From: Thalassospira xianhensis MCCC 1A02616
GTDB lineage: Bacteria; Pseudomonadota; Alphaproteobacteria; Rhodospirillales; Thalassospiraceae
Length of the DNA stretch: 64,000 nucleotides
Assembly: GCF_003326475.1 (NCBI RefSeq)
Contig: NZ_JPWA01000008.1
Coordinates: 1 to 64,000 of the forward strand
Reading direction: 5' to 3'
Of this stretch, positions 27,841-35,916 are shown piece after piece (the stretch's first letter is position 1; every line of letters begins with the position of its first letter). Below the pieces are notes generated by a model. The model did not search any database, was not told the DNA's origin, and saw nothing but the letters and a program-made list of their open reading frames with translations. The position numbers and the translations under genes are program-made.

Positions 27841-29085
27841 ATGCCGACACAGGTTACGCTGAAAGACGCTTTGGCAAGGATTGCAGAATTAATTAACTCT
27901 GACATTCCCGAACCTGTTTCGCGCGCAGCAAGTGACCTCAAGAATTATTTAACTGGCGTTCTTTCCAAAGTTAGAGATGAGCGCGCAGAAATGGTATCCA
28001 CTCGACAACACATGGTCTCAGCTTGTGAGCGGGAGCAAATTGATGAAGGCTACCGTTATGAGATGCGGCGAACATTGGATGAGACCCAGGAGGAGTATGG
28101 AAGAGCCCTTATTGCTTTTGCCGACCGGGAAAAATCCGTTCTGTCCAAAATCCAAAGGTTAAATGAAGACCCGTTATCCATGTTCTTGCCCTTGGGGACC
28201 ATCGTGCAGTTTACCGATGTCGGTTGCTTCAATGCAAGTTTGACCGGGCGGGACGTCGGCAAAAGTTATCCTGCACCAGGTACGGTAGGCGTTGTTACTC
28301 GCCTCAACCATAACAGTGAGCGTTCAATCGGCATCAGTATCGGCAGGCCTTTTGACGACGGGGCCATCAGTCATTATGAGGTCAAAGCCAGCAGCTTTCC
28401 CACATATATGGCTGATCCAGAGCAGTTAAAGGTTATCGGAAACGGTCGTCTCCCCGGCAACCGGCAATGTGCCGAGTATGGGTTCGTACCAACTCATATG
28501 GTCGGTGAAAATCTGGAGATGATTATCGAGGCTGATGGCTTGCTCTGGCGCATCCATGACTTTGGCGCAGCTCAGGGGGTTGCTGCGTTATCGACCATCA
28601 CCAATATGTCTGAAATGCCCGACACGACGATCTCAATCACGGATGAGGCCGATAACGTTCCCCTGGAGACAGTGCTTAATCCTGTAGAAGTGAATGGAGT
28701 TGAGGTCGATTTCCTTCATGGTCATTGCGAATACCTCGCGCTCGCCATTAATGAGCTGAGCGGACATCCTATTTCAGCATATATAGACGAGGCCGCAGCA
28801 CATGATGACAACGTTGATGGGCCGGTTCTAATACATGCCTTCGTGTTACACAACGGCGTCGCATATGATGCGCGAGGACAGATTGAACCTGATCGGTTAC
28901 TGGATTGCTTTGACTACTGGGATGCGGAGTTGTTTGAAATGTCCCCGCTCAAACTATGTCGCTTTCTCAAGGTTGACCTCAACGAAATAAAACGTACGCA
29001 AATTTATGCACACGCGTTGCAACTTGCTTCTTCTATTTTAAAGCTCCCAAAACCAACGGTTTCTCCCCCTTCATTTTGCTCGTAA
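27841..29085 (+). CDS. Unknown protein with a possible papain-like C-terminal fold
   Basis: The 414-residue product has a helical, coiled-coil-like N-terminus (residues 1-110), a beta-rich middle with GTVGVVTRLNHN, and a C-terminal region with FLHGHCEYLALAINELSGHP and later LIHAFVLHNGVAYDARGQI. A Cys at a helix start, then a His in a strand followed by an Asp, is the pattern of papain/transglutaminase-like enzymes and of many bacterial peptidase-fold domains. This is an inference from motif order only. ATG 27841 follows an in-frame TTG and no strong ribosome site is seen. It is divergent from recJ. Confidence 0.6.
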   Translation: MPTQVTLKDALARIAELINSDIPEPVSRAASDLKNYLTGVLSKVRDERAEMVSTRQHMVSACEREQIDEGYRYEMRRTLDETQEEYGRALIAFADREKSVLSKIQRLNEDPLSMFLPLGTIVQFTDVGCFNASLTGRDVGKSYPAPGTVGVVTRLNHNSERSIGISIGRPFDDGAISHYEVKASSFPTYMADPEQLKVIGNGRLPGNRQCAEYGFVPTHMVGENLEMIIEADGLLWRIHDFGAAQGVAALSTITNMSEMPDTTISITDEADNVPLETVLNPVEVNGVEVDFLHGHCEYLALAINELSGHPISAYIDEAAAHDDNVDGPVLIHAFVLHNGVAYDARGQIEPDRLLDCFDYWDAELFEMSPLKLCRFLKVDLNEIKRTQIYAHALQLASSILKLPKPTVSPPSFCS

Positions 29086-29092
29086 CCATGTG

Positions 29093-29123
29093 TTGACAAG
29101 TAACTTGCAAAAAGTACTTATAA
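29093..29123 (+). promoter_or_regulatory. Probable promoter of the NADAR gene
   Basis: TTGACA (29093-29098) is followed by TTATAA (29118-29123) with a 19-base spacer, slightly long. The AAGGAGAG ribosome site (29140-29147) and ATG (29157) follow closely. Confidence 0.4.
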
Positions 29124-29156
29124 GAACTATTCTCCTTCAAAAGGAGAGTGCTGCTC

Positions 29157-29816
29157 ATGTTGCAAATGGAAGCTTTACCAATTCGCAAATATTGCGACGA
29201 CCCATATGTAGAATATAGTGGTCGATGGGTCGATAATTGGTTTTCCAATTTGAAGGCAATTGGTGCGCCGGTTCGTTTCCGTGGGTTTGAAACGAACACG
29301 TTGGAATTTGCCTATGTAGCGGCGAAGAACCCGGAAATGTCGCATGCTATCCAGGGCGGCAGGGTTCTGACCTTTGCAGAGGCCGTTTTTCAAGCTGAGA
29401 CAGCCGCAGAAGCAAAGAAAATGGGGCTTGGTGTCCAGAGTGGAAGGTGGAAGTTTACCTGTCTTGCCGCCATGGATTCTTTTCAACGCCAGCGCTGGGC
29501 TCCGGTGCCGGGAAATGAAGTTTGGGTGCAGAAGTTGCTTGATGAAGCTCAGGCAGGCCCAATCATTGAGTGGAATAACTGGTCCGATCTCAGATGGGGA
29601 GTATGCGTAGAAAGAAGTCGTGGGCGAAACGCTTTAGGTCTACTTCTTTCTTCTATCGCTCAAGAGATTGTCGAAACTGGTGAGTTGCAGCAGTATCCTG
29701 ACGAAGACACATGGCCGCAACGCCAAGCAGAATTGATTGAGAAGCTTTCATCAATGTTCCCGGAAAGCTTAAGTGCAAAAGATTTGGCAAAAACATCCCA
29801 AGCTTCGCTTTTTTAA
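29157..29816 (+). CDS. NADAR-family (YbiA-like) N-glycosidase
   Basis: The 219-residue product shows the NADAR layout: WFSNLKAIGAPVRFRG, then the 'EFAYVAAKNPE' equivalent of the YPTVEHAYQAAK motif, then AAEAKKMG, and near the C-terminus EWNNWSDLRWGVC and RGRNALGLLLSSI. Some NADAR proteins split N-glycosidic bonds in ADP-ribose-type compounds or riboflavin intermediates, and some remove ADP-ribose from DNA guanine in DarT conflicts. Here no darT-like gene is visible, so the substrate is open. AAGGAGAG lies 9 bases before ATG 29157; a GTG at 29148 would be too close to it. The next small gene follows after 32 bases. Confidence 0.75.
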   Translation: MLQMEALPIRKYCDDPYVEYSGRWVDNWFSNLKAIGAPVRFRGFETNTLEFAYVAAKNPEMSHAIQGGRVLTFAEAVFQAETAAEAKKMGLGVQSGRWKFTCLAAMDSFQRQRWAPVPGNEVWVQKLLDEAQAGPIIEWNNWSDLRWGVCVERSRGRNALGLLLSSIAQEIVETGELQQYPDEDTWPQRQAELIEKLSSMFPESLSAKDLAKTSQASLF

Positions 29817-29848
29817 GCGCGGTATGAACTTCTTTGGAGGAAGTCAGC

Positions 29849-30124
29849 ATGGTGCCTTATACGAAAGATTCTCTCGTAGTCGCTCTGGAAAAGGCTGTAT
29901 GCAATGGCGAACGTCTGAGCTCGCGGATGCAGGGCGGCTCACGCCGTTCAGAACAGCTTACATTGAGTGAGCAAGTCATATTTGCAGCAAGCCTTATGAT
30001 TGGGCAGCCGGACAGCCAGGAGCGAACCATTATTCTGTCTGCTTCGCAGGATTACAGCGAGCGAGGGCAATTTTCTTTCGACGCCGTCGACCCTGAACCA
30101 TCTTCGATGGCAATGAGTTTCTGA
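29849..30124 (+). CDS. Unknown small protein, 91 aa
   Basis: ATG 29849 has an excellent ribosome site (GGAGGAAG, 5 bases upstream). The product MVPYTKDSLVVALEKAVCNG continues with a basic stretch and an acidic C-terminus (FDAVDPEPSSMAMSF). No domain is recognised. It lies 32 bases after the NADAR gene and before a strong hairpin, so it is the last gene of that operon and could be its partner. Confidence 0.6.
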   Translation: MVPYTKDSLVVALEKAVCNGERLSSRMQGGSRRSEQLTLSEQVIFAASLMIGQPDSQERTIILSASQDYSERGQFSFDAVDPEPSSMAMSF

Positions 30125-30152
30125 GACCTTCGTTCCTTGCCAACGCATTTGC

Positions 30153-30200
30153 TATGGTGCGGTTGCACTGCTTTTTAGAAGTGGGAGCAACCGCACCATA
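30153..30200 (+). terminator. 14-bp hairpin after the NADAR operon
   Basis: TATGGTGCGGTTGC (30153-30166) pairs perfectly with GCAACCGCACCATA (30187-30200) around a 20-base loop. There is no clear T-run after it, but the stem is strong and its position, 28 bases after the stop, suits a terminator. Confidence 0.6.
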
Positions 30201-30234
30201 TTTGCATGCGCTCGGACTAAAAGATGATTTGAAT

Positions 30235-30298
30235 TATCAAATTTGTAGTTCGAACCATGCTGATTGTGATAGCATTTTTTAATCTACAAATTTGTAGA
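30235..30298 (+). promoter_or_regulatory. Operator-like palindromes before the AbiE operon
   Basis: TCTACAAATTTGTAGA (30283-30298) is a perfect 16-base palindrome, and a second near copy (CAAATTTGTAG) ends at 30248. AbiEi antitoxins of known systems repress their own operon by binding paired repeats in front of it, so this is the likely autoregulatory site. Confidence 0.6.
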
Positions 30299-30320
30299 CT
30301 TAAACTGGCGAGTGAAAACG

Positions 30321-31235
30321 ATGGATCTGAACGTTCGGGCAAACTTATCGACCGCAGAGAGTTTCCGTATAGCTACTCATCTGCACACAGTTCTGCTTGA
30401 AGAAACGTTCCGGGTCACCCGATGGAAAAACAAAGACGCCGTGTTCCATGGCGGCACTTCGCTCAAGTTGGCATATGACAGCCACCGCTTGTCAGAAGAC
30501 CTCGACTTTATGATTTCTCCCACAGCCCACAGCAGCCTTCTTTCTGCGGCGAAGCCCGTTGCGGACAAAACCAGGCTGATTATGAAAGCGCACTATCCTG
30601 ACTGTCAGATCGATTTCAAGGTCAGGCAAAGCCAGCCTGGCCAGTCATCGGTTGACGTATGGGATGTGCGGTGGACGCATCCGAACCGTCGAGGCAAGGT
30701 TCTTGTAAAGATGGAGTTCTTCAGGGTCGACCAGGACCTTCTGTCAGAATATAGCGCCCGGATGATGGCAACACTCTCTGGGGGAGAGGCGCTACGAATT
30801 ACAACGCCAGTTCCGGTAGCCGAAATCGCCGCCCTTTGGTCCGATAAAGTGAAGGCAATCGCTACCAGGCCAGCCTTCAAGTACAGGGATGCTTTCGATC
30901 TGGCATTCATAGCGAATAGGTTATCTGTCAGCGGTACATATCCAGATGACGCCAAGTTGACGGGCAACTTGTTGCGAGCATCCAGTATTTACGGGAAGAC
31001 ACCCAACGACATAGTGAAAGGACTCCAGCAATACTTGGAGGCAGGTCACTTTGAAGATGTGAGTGCTTTCCGTGAAAACATGCGGCATTGGCTTGATGCC
31101 GATGTCTATCATTCATACGATGAAGCAGGGCTCTTCGAAAGCATGCTGTATTCTGCCCGGTCAGAAGTCGAAAAGGGATGCAGGTTGCTTGAAGAACATC
31201 TCGAGAATTCGATTGCTGCTGGCTTGAAGATGTGA
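30321..31235 (+). CDS. AbiEii-type nucleotidyltransferase toxin
   Basis: The 304-residue product has the nucleotidyltransferase signature GGTSLKLAY followed by RLSEDLDF (residues about 44-63), where the two Asp residues bind metal; this is the AbiEii/AbiGii toxin motif. In known type IV AbiE pairs this enzyme blocks growth, and characterised relatives add nucleotides to tRNA acceptor ends, causing abortive infection. ATG 30321 has GGCGAG upstream; a GTG at 30312 is an alternative. The downstream antitoxin-like gene overlaps by 4 bases. The usual order is antitoxin first, so the order here is reversed. The tRNA gene clusters on the same element make a tRNA-directed toxin notable. Confidence 0.8.
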   Translation: MDLNVRANLSTAESFRIATHLHTVLLEETFRVTRWKNKDAVFHGGTSLKLAYDSHRLSEDLDFMISPTAHSSLLSAAKPVADKTRLIMKAHYPDCQIDFKVRQSQPGQSSVDVWDVRWTHPNRRGKVLVKMEFFRVDQDLLSEYSARMMATLSGGEALRITTPVPVAEIAALWSDKVKAIATRPAFKYRDAFDLAFIANRLSVSGTYPDDAKLTGNLLRASSIYGKTPNDIVKGLQQYLEAGHFEDVSAFRENMRHWLDADVYHSYDEAGLFESMLYSARSEVEKGCRLLEEHLENSIAAGLKM

Positions 31236-31915
31236 GTTCGCTGATGAATCAGTACAAATCGGCCGTTGATCGACTTCGCTCACTTCCGGATGTTTTTGAT
31301 GTTCGCGATGTTGAATGCCTTCTCAACGTGACAACCAAAGATGCTAATCAATACTGTTGGCGGTGGAGAAATGCTGGGTTAATCGAAGGGCTCGGTGAAC
31401 GAAAAGTCGGCGTTCATTTCAATTTGGTAACAAATCCCCAAGGCCCCCTCCTCCTGAGAAAGGAGGCGATCCATAAGTACTTTCGCCTGCCTGGGCTTGT
31501 GATTGGAGGAAGTGCGCTTCACCATCATGGGTGGACGACTCAAAGACCTCATAACCTTGAGCTCGCCATCCCTGGCACCCGAGGTCAAACAACGGTTCCA
31601 CAGTTGAACGGATATGTCATCGAGCGACGTTATCTCCGTTGGTATGCGACGATTGCCGCCAAGGCCGACGAAGGGCTTGATGGGTTCACATGCGTGCAGC
31701 CTGAGTTCGCATTGGCTGATGCTGTCTTGATGCAATACAGGAACAGAAAGGTGGCAATGTGGCTACCAGACGCTGATGACATTGATATCCCGGGAGATCA
31801 GGAATACGACAGCGTCATTGGTGCTCTTGTGACTTTGAGGGCAACCGCAGAAGAGGTCGAGCGTTTCACGGATGAATACGCTCGACCCAACTGGACTCAC
31901 CAAATGTCGTTCTGA
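31232..31915 (+). CDS. AbiEi-like antitoxin
   Basis: The product starts at GTG 31232, overlapping the toxin stop (GTGA), or at ATG 31244. The N-terminus (VFDVRDVECLLNVTTKDANQ, then WRWRNAGLIEGLGERKVG) reads as the winged helix of AbiEi antitoxins. The rest (FRLPGLVIGGSALHHHG, then GYVIERRYLRWY) matches the C-terminal half that neutralises the toxin. It would repress the operon through the palindromes at 30235-30298. The 4-base overlap makes its translation depend on that of the toxin. Confidence 0.7.
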   Translation: MSSLMNQYKSAVDRLRSLPDVFDVRDVECLLNVTTKDANQYCWRWRNAGLIEGLGERKVGVHFNLVTNPQGPLLLRKEAIHKYFRLPGLVIGGSALHHHGWTTQRPHNLELAIPGTRGQTTVPQLNGYVIERRYLRWYATIAAKADEGLDGFTCVQPEFALADAVLMQYRNRKVAMWLPDADDIDIPGDQEYDSVIGALVTLRATAEEVERFTDEYARPNWTHQMSF

Positions 31916-31919
31916 GAAA

Positions 31920-32267
31920 CTATGCGGCCGGAGTCTTTGTCATCGCAGCCTGGCGAAGTTCTCCCGCGAGGGTTTTGGAAGCAGAACGGAGCTCCATCAT
32001 GTCATGCGCGCGCTGCCGCAAAGTGTGACAGTGTGCCTGGGCGCCAGATCTCTGGTCAGAACTCAGGTTCTTGTCATCCCGGTCCCTTTTCGCTTCGCGA
32101 ATGGTCCTGGAGAGTTCAGCATATTCCTGGCGCCAAGCGGTCCGCCAGGCCAGATAGTCTTCGCGGCTTCTGTAAGTGAGAGCAGAGGCAATCCAGTCGG
32201 CTCTTCCAGCATCTGTGTAAGAGAAAGAGCGACGGGACGCGGTCATTGAGTTGTTTTCTGTGGTCAT
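31920..32267 (-). CDS. Unknown charged helical protein, 115 aa
   Basis: ATG 32267 has GGAG 9 bases upstream. The product MTTENNSMTASRRSFSYTDA continues as an almost fully helical, highly charged protein (WRTAWRQEYAELSRTIREAK), probably a coiled coil. No family is recognised. It begins 16 bases after the peptidyl-tRNA hydrolase stop on the same strand, so both share a transcript, and it converges on the antitoxin gene with 4 bases between the stops. Confidence 0.6.
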   Translation of the reverse strand: MTTENNSMTASRRSFSYTDAGRADWIASALTYRSREDYLAWRTAWRQEYAELSRTIREAKRDRDDKNLSSDQRSGAQAHCHTLRQRAHDMMELRSASKTLAGELRQAAMTKTPAA

Positions 32268-32283
32268 GTTTCTACACTCCAGT

Positions 32284-32733
32284 TTATGCACATGAAAAAG
32301 CACGCGTCGCATCATCGATCCGCGCGCGTTGTACTGGCCCAATCGCCAATGCCGTCAAAACCGGTTGTCCGTCGAACACCGTTCCGGAGATGACATGGCC
32401 GTGGTCCGTAAAGAGATGAGTTGGAAGGTCGCGCTCCTGAGCCAGCTCGAACAGCTTCTTCAGTTGTAGCTCAGACTTTGCTTTGAGTACGACAATAGAG
32501 CCAAAAGCACTTGAGTCTGCTTCTGACGGAATCGTTCCAGGGGATTTGTTCAGGAAAGACAGGAAGGAAAGGCGACATGCATGAGCACACTGCGCGGCAA
32601 GTTTCCCGCGGCTCATTTTTAGGTCGGCACGTTCGATGATGAACGTAAAGTAATCGGTGAAGGACGCTTCACTTGATAGCGTCGTAGGTGTTGCAGCATC
32701 ATGCTGTGCGGGCTTAAACCGTGTCTCTTTAAT
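32284..32733 (-). CDS. Peptidyl-tRNA hydrolase 2 (Pth2) with an abnormal start region
   Basis: The frame encodes FIIERADLKMSRGKLAAQCA, the hallmark N-terminus of Pth2, then VVLKAKSELQLKKLFELA, LPTHLFTDHG and VLTALAIGPV. Pth2, an archaeal/eukaryal-type enzyme rare in bacteria, releases peptides from tRNA. The first ATG of the frame (32616) lies after the conserved first strand, and no ATG, GTG, TTG or CTG occurs upstream in frame before the stop at about 32760. A good ribosome site (AAGGA 32751-32747) is followed after 9 bases by ATG-CAT-TAA (32737-32729) in another frame. A +1 slip at CAT would enter the Pth2 frame at AAA 32730. Alternatively ATT 32733 is the start (13 bases from AAGGA), used here for the coordinates. 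A -10/-35 pair lies upstream. Confidence 0.75.
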   Translation of the reverse strand: MKETRFKPAQHDAATPTTLSSEASFTDYFTFIIERADLKMSRGKLAAQCAHACRLSFLSFLNKSPGTIPSEADSSAFGSIVVLKAKSELQLKKLFELAQERDLPTHLFTDHGHVISGTVFDGQPVLTALAIGPVQRARIDDATRAFSCA

Positions 32734-32771
32734 GCATCGATAGTTTTCCTTGAAAGTTCAACGACAATAGG

Positions 32772-32800
32772 AATATAAGGACTACACACACATTGCGCAA
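32772..32800 (-). promoter_or_regulatory. Promoter of the pth2 operon
   Basis: On the minus strand TTGCGC (32800-32795) and TATATT (32777-32772) are exactly 17 bases apart. Transcription would begin near 32763, placing AAGGA and ATG-CAT-TAA within the first 35 bases of the mRNA. Confidence 0.6.
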
Positions 32801-32838
32801 GCACATTTCTTGCGCACAACAAGGAAAGAGATTTCCAT

Positions 32839-33369
32839 ATGAGCTATCGTCGCTTGTGCGGCTTTGTTGTCGTGGCAATTGCCCTTGTCTGTTTTTCAAT
32901 GATCTCGTTGCATGCAGAAGCAGAAGTTGCGGATGGTGACGTTTCAGAATCTGTTACGATTCAGGTGGTGCCTCGAGAAAAGCGGCTAGAGCCAAAGAAG
33001 AATGCTCCACCGCATCCAGAGGTCGTAAAAGTCAAACCCAAGCCTGACTCCTCCCTGGATACCGTTGAAAGCTTGGTGCAGGCATTCACAGGCAGTGATG
33101 CTCGCCGCGAGCGCAGCTGTATTATCCTTATTACGGAAAGGAAAGACGGCGGCTTTCGAACCGGATTGCCGTTTGTCGTTCCGACGTCAACATATCAAGA
33201 CTGTATAGATGTTGGAACGGGGCTAACCGCCGGGCTTGATGAACTCACAAACATCGTATGGATGTCGGACGAGGGCCCGAGAGCAGCATCGTGTCTTTCT
33301 CGCTCCTCCAAAGAGCCTTTCGAATACTTGTGTGTACACCGGGCGGTCAAGAGCGGAGTGGACCAATAA
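32839..33369 (+). CDS. Unknown exported protein, 176 aa
   Basis: The product has a clear Sec signal peptide (MSYRRLCGFVVVAIALVCFS, cleavage likely after HAEA), a Lys/Pro-rich linker (KNAPPHPEVVKVKPKP) and a C-terminal domain with four Cys residues (ERSCIILITERKDGG, TYQDCIDVG, AASCLSR, YLCVHRA) that may form disulphides in the periplasm. AAGGAAAG precedes ATG 32839 by 9 bases. No family is recognised. The cell-envelope location would suit a transfer-apparatus part, but this is not shown. Confidence 0.7.
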   Translation: MSYRRLCGFVVVAIALVCFSMISLHAEAEVADGDVSESVTIQVVPREKRLEPKKNAPPHPEVVKVKPKPDSSLDTVESLVQAFTGSDARRERSCIILITERKDGGFRTGLPFVVPTSTYQDCIDVGTGLTAGLDELTNIVWMSDEGPRAASCLSRSSKEPFEYLCVHRAVKSGVDQ

Positions 33370-33415
33370 AGTCCAAGAGCGCTCCGATCGTTTAATGATG
33401 GGCAAAGGTAGACAC

Positions 33416-33547
33416 ATGAAACAATTTCTGACCGACATCGACATCGGATTTGGCGATAAACCAATCATCCTTGATGAAACGGGGTGGGCAGTTCCTGCCA
33501 ACTGGGTTCCGGCAAAGAACGATGCCCCTTCCCTGTTCTTCCGGTGA
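33416..33547 (+). CDS. Unknown small protein, 43 aa
   Basis: ATG 33416 follows AAAGG by about 8 bases. The product (MKQFLTDIDIGFGDKPIILD, then WAVPANWVPAKND) has a normal protein composition and ends 18 bases before the next gene, whose own ribosome site follows. It is probably a real small gene in an operon with its neighbours. No family recognised. Confidence 0.45.
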   Translation: MKQFLTDIDIGFGDKPIILDETGWAVPANWVPAKNDAPSLFFR

Positions 33548-33565
33548 TATTGGAGGACGGTTCAC

Positions 33566-33868
33566 ATGCCAGATGATTTCACTTATGTCCGCGAATACTA
33601 TGATGTGCCAGCATGCCTCGGGCGTCGCGTTGAAGTCTACGGGAAACCCGGTGTAATCGCTGCCGATCGAGGACACCATATTGGTGTCAACTTCGATAGC
33701 GACAAGCCTGGGGTTATCGCCAGCTGCCATCCGACTTCAGAGGTCAAGTATCTTGGAATGGGGTCCGTGAGGAAGCTGAGCAGGTCGCAGCAACGATATC
33801 TGAGGTATTTAGATGTTGGCGACTGCTTTGACGACTTTCATCATTTCCTGAAGTACTGCAAAGATTGA
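33566..33868 (+). CDS. Small phage/plasmid-type protein with a KOW-like segment
   Basis: ATG 33566 has GGAGGA 7 bases upstream. The 100-residue product contains GRRVEVYGKPGVIAADRG followed by HIGVNFDSDKPG and HPTSEVKYL, which resembles small proteins I associate with phages and plasmids; the GxxVxVxGxxGxI stretch resembles a KOW-type beta turn. The tail is aromatic and charged (YLRYLDVGDCFDDFHHFL). Function unknown. Confidence 0.65.
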   Translation: MPDDFTYVREYYDVPACLGRRVEVYGKPGVIAADRGHHIGVNFDSDKPGVIASCHPTSEVKYLGMGSVRKLSRSQQRYLRYLDVGDCFDDFHHFLKYCKD

Positions 33869-33977
33869 GTGCTCTCGCACCCACCAAGCACCTGAAACCC
33901 GTGTTTTCCTTAGTCGCTTTCCTTCCGGCGGAATAGCCTATGAGAATTCATCACCCTAACGACGGAAGCGCCAAATC

Positions 33978-35501
33978 ATGGTTGAAGATTTTGAGAATAT
34001 TGACACCAACTTTGACGGGGACAACGATGTCGTTTATGGAAGGCTCGCGCTGGACGGATCATTGCAAGGGACTGTTTTTCACACGCTAGCGGCACATGAT
34101 TGGAACCTCAATGAAGGAAAAGACCTGCTTGAGCTTGCAGAACAGCTAAAAGAGGCGTCGGACGAACAAATAGCAATCGGGGCACCGCAGCTCTATCAGC
34201 TATTTACAGTGACGCAAAAGAAAATGCAGCACAGGGTGCTACTTCATCCCCTTTACCAATTCTCTTTTGAGGCGGAAGGGGACATACCTGCTTTTTGCCA
34301 GAAAATTATCGATTGGGCTTCCAATGAATCGCAGGCTGCTTTTGAAGCAATAATGAAGAGGCCTCTCGATGGTGACCGTGTAAAGCGACTGCGTGACGCA
34401 ATCGCGGTGCTCACCGAGGCAACCGAATTCTTCAGGCCCTTTAAGAATGAGAAGCTGTGCGAAGAGAGCGCGCTTCATGATTTGGCAAAAGTCGGTGCCA
34501 GTCACGCCCTCGACCTGTCTGAGCGCCTGAGAGCTGGCACTGGGGAGCTGTTCAATCTTGAAATCAACAAGTATCTCAAGCCAGCAGCCACCTTCATGAA
34601 TGATGCCGTTGCAGCGGTCGAACAAGAGCTCCGCAGTCAATCGGAGATTCTTACGTATGACTTCCTAAAGCGTGCGGAGGAGATGACCCGCTGCTACCTC
34701 GACGGTACAACGCGCCGTGTCAATACCCCGGGGGCGCACCTGGATGTCGACGAACTCAGAAGTCGTGCCATCCAGGTGCTGACCGATTACCATCGACATT
34801 TTCACGCTGTTGGCTTTGTTGCGACGCTGAAGAAAGTTGGCATTCTAAAGAAATACGAAGCTGGTCGCCTAAGAAGGAAGTGTGAACCCACGTCTCCTCA
34901 GTGGGGACATCATGAGGCGACCGAGGAAGTTCGGGCCAATTACAGAGCTTCCCATCGTTTGGCGAAATTTGACCCGAATGACCCAGATGTTGCCACTGAA
35001 ATTGAACAAATGCACGACTTCTTCAGGAAGCACAGTGTCCTCATGAGAACACATGGGCACAAGTATCTGCTGTCTTGGTATAGACTGAGTAGCTATCTCG
35101 ACTCCGTTCGGGACCGTCATGGAATTGAAAGTGCTTGCACGTACGCCTCGTGTGACATGATCGATACGGACACAATTGCAGTTGTGCCGCATGGAGGGGA
35201 TGAATTCATTCTTTTGAGGCAGGTGTCTGAACATCGCGTTGATGCGGCAGTTTTACCAACATCAATGCTCTCACAGGTTAAAGTTGGAAAGATTGATATT
35301 GAGGCGCTGGACTATGGTTCTTTTTATAGCTTTGGCGAAGTTCTGACTTTCCTAAGTTCTGGTGGTGGCAAAACCAAACTGAATGAAGCTCTTGGTGGTA
35401 AACCACTTGTCATCGATGAAGGTGCATGCACGATTCCACTGCCCGGTACTTACAAGCCCTCTCAAGATGCTCAAGAACCGGCTCCCTCTCTTTGCCCGTA
35501 A
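33978..35501 (+). CDS. Unknown protein, 507 aa
   Basis: No family recognised. The product is soluble, acidic and mostly helical, with a possible globular segment near residues 330-420 (HKYLLSWYRLSSYLDSVRD, then TIAVVPHGGDEFILLRQV). It has no signal peptide or membrane span. ATG 33978 has no strong ribosome site. One copy of TTTTCCTT (33904-33911) lies 67 bases upstream and may regulate it. The gene at 35534 follows after 32 bases. Confidence 0.65.
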   Translation: MVEDFENIDTNFDGDNDVVYGRLALDGSLQGTVFHTLAAHDWNLNEGKDLLELAEQLKEASDEQIAIGAPQLYQLFTVTQKKMQHRVLLHPLYQFSFEAEGDIPAFCQKIIDWASNESQAAFEAIMKRPLDGDRVKRLRDAIAVLTEATEFFRPFKNEKLCEESALHDLAKVGASHALDLSERLRAGTGELFNLEINKYLKPAATFMNDAVAAVEQELRSQSEILTYDFLKRAEEMTRCYLDGTTRRVNTPGAHLDVDELRSRAIQVLTDYHRHFHAVGFVATLKKVGILKKYEAGRLRRKCEPTSPQWGHHEATEEVRANYRASHRLAKFDPNDPDVATEIEQMHDFFRKHSVLMRTHGHKYLLSWYRLSSYLDSVRDRHGIESACTYASCDMIDTDTIAVVPHGGDEFILLRQVSEHRVDAAVLPTSMLSQVKVGKIDIEALDYGSFYSFGEVLTFLSSGGGKTKLNEALGGKPLVIDEGACTIPLPGTYKPSQDAQEPAPSLCP

Positions 35502-35533
35502 ACTAAGCGCAACTAGCCGCAGGAGACAGCTCA

Positions 35534-35860
35534 ATGCAGCAGAAGTTTGCAATTGTGCCAGCGCCGTCTGGGCTTCCTTCAGATAGCTGGCTTGAAAGGA
35601 CGATCAGTCAAGGTGCGGCCGAGCACATTGCGCATGAGCGGCTTGATTCATACCCTGTTGGGTGTCGGGTGAGCCACGAACAGCTCGTTCATATGGCGGA
35701 AGCCTCATACGGGTTCCGTAAACGCGGTCGCAACGTAGTGCCTTGGGCTAAACGTGGTCAGACATACAAAGACAGGGTCATCTCGGAAATGGTAGTTATT
35801 GCCCAGGCTATGGGCTTGGAAGTCGAGACGTCTTCCAATTGCGAAACAGATTGCGATTAA
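35534..35860 (+). CDS. Unknown small protein, 108 aa
   Basis: ATG 35534 has AGGAGA 8 bases upstream. The product contains a basic central segment (YGFRKRGRNVVPWAKRGQTY) and an acidic, Cys-containing C-terminus (VETSSNCETDCD). No signal peptide and no known domain. It lies 32 bases after the 507-residue gene on the same strand and is probably co-transcribed with it. Confidence 0.6.
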   Translation: MQQKFAIVPAPSGLPSDSWLERTISQGAAEHIAHERLDSYPVGCRVSHEQLVHMAEASYGFRKRGRNVVPWAKRGQTYKDRVISEMVVIAQAMGLEVETSSNCETDCD

Positions 35861-35916
35861 GCATACCTCAACAAGGGCTACTTGGCAGCAAGCAGGGTTT
35901 CGCCTGGAGTGACGGA

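Noticed and set aside
32619-32822. A 67-codon minus-strand frame overlapping the pth2 leader
   Set aside because: It starts upstream of the predicted promoter -10, has no ribosome site and ends just before the pth2 ATG; the overlapping frame carries the Pth2 signature instead.
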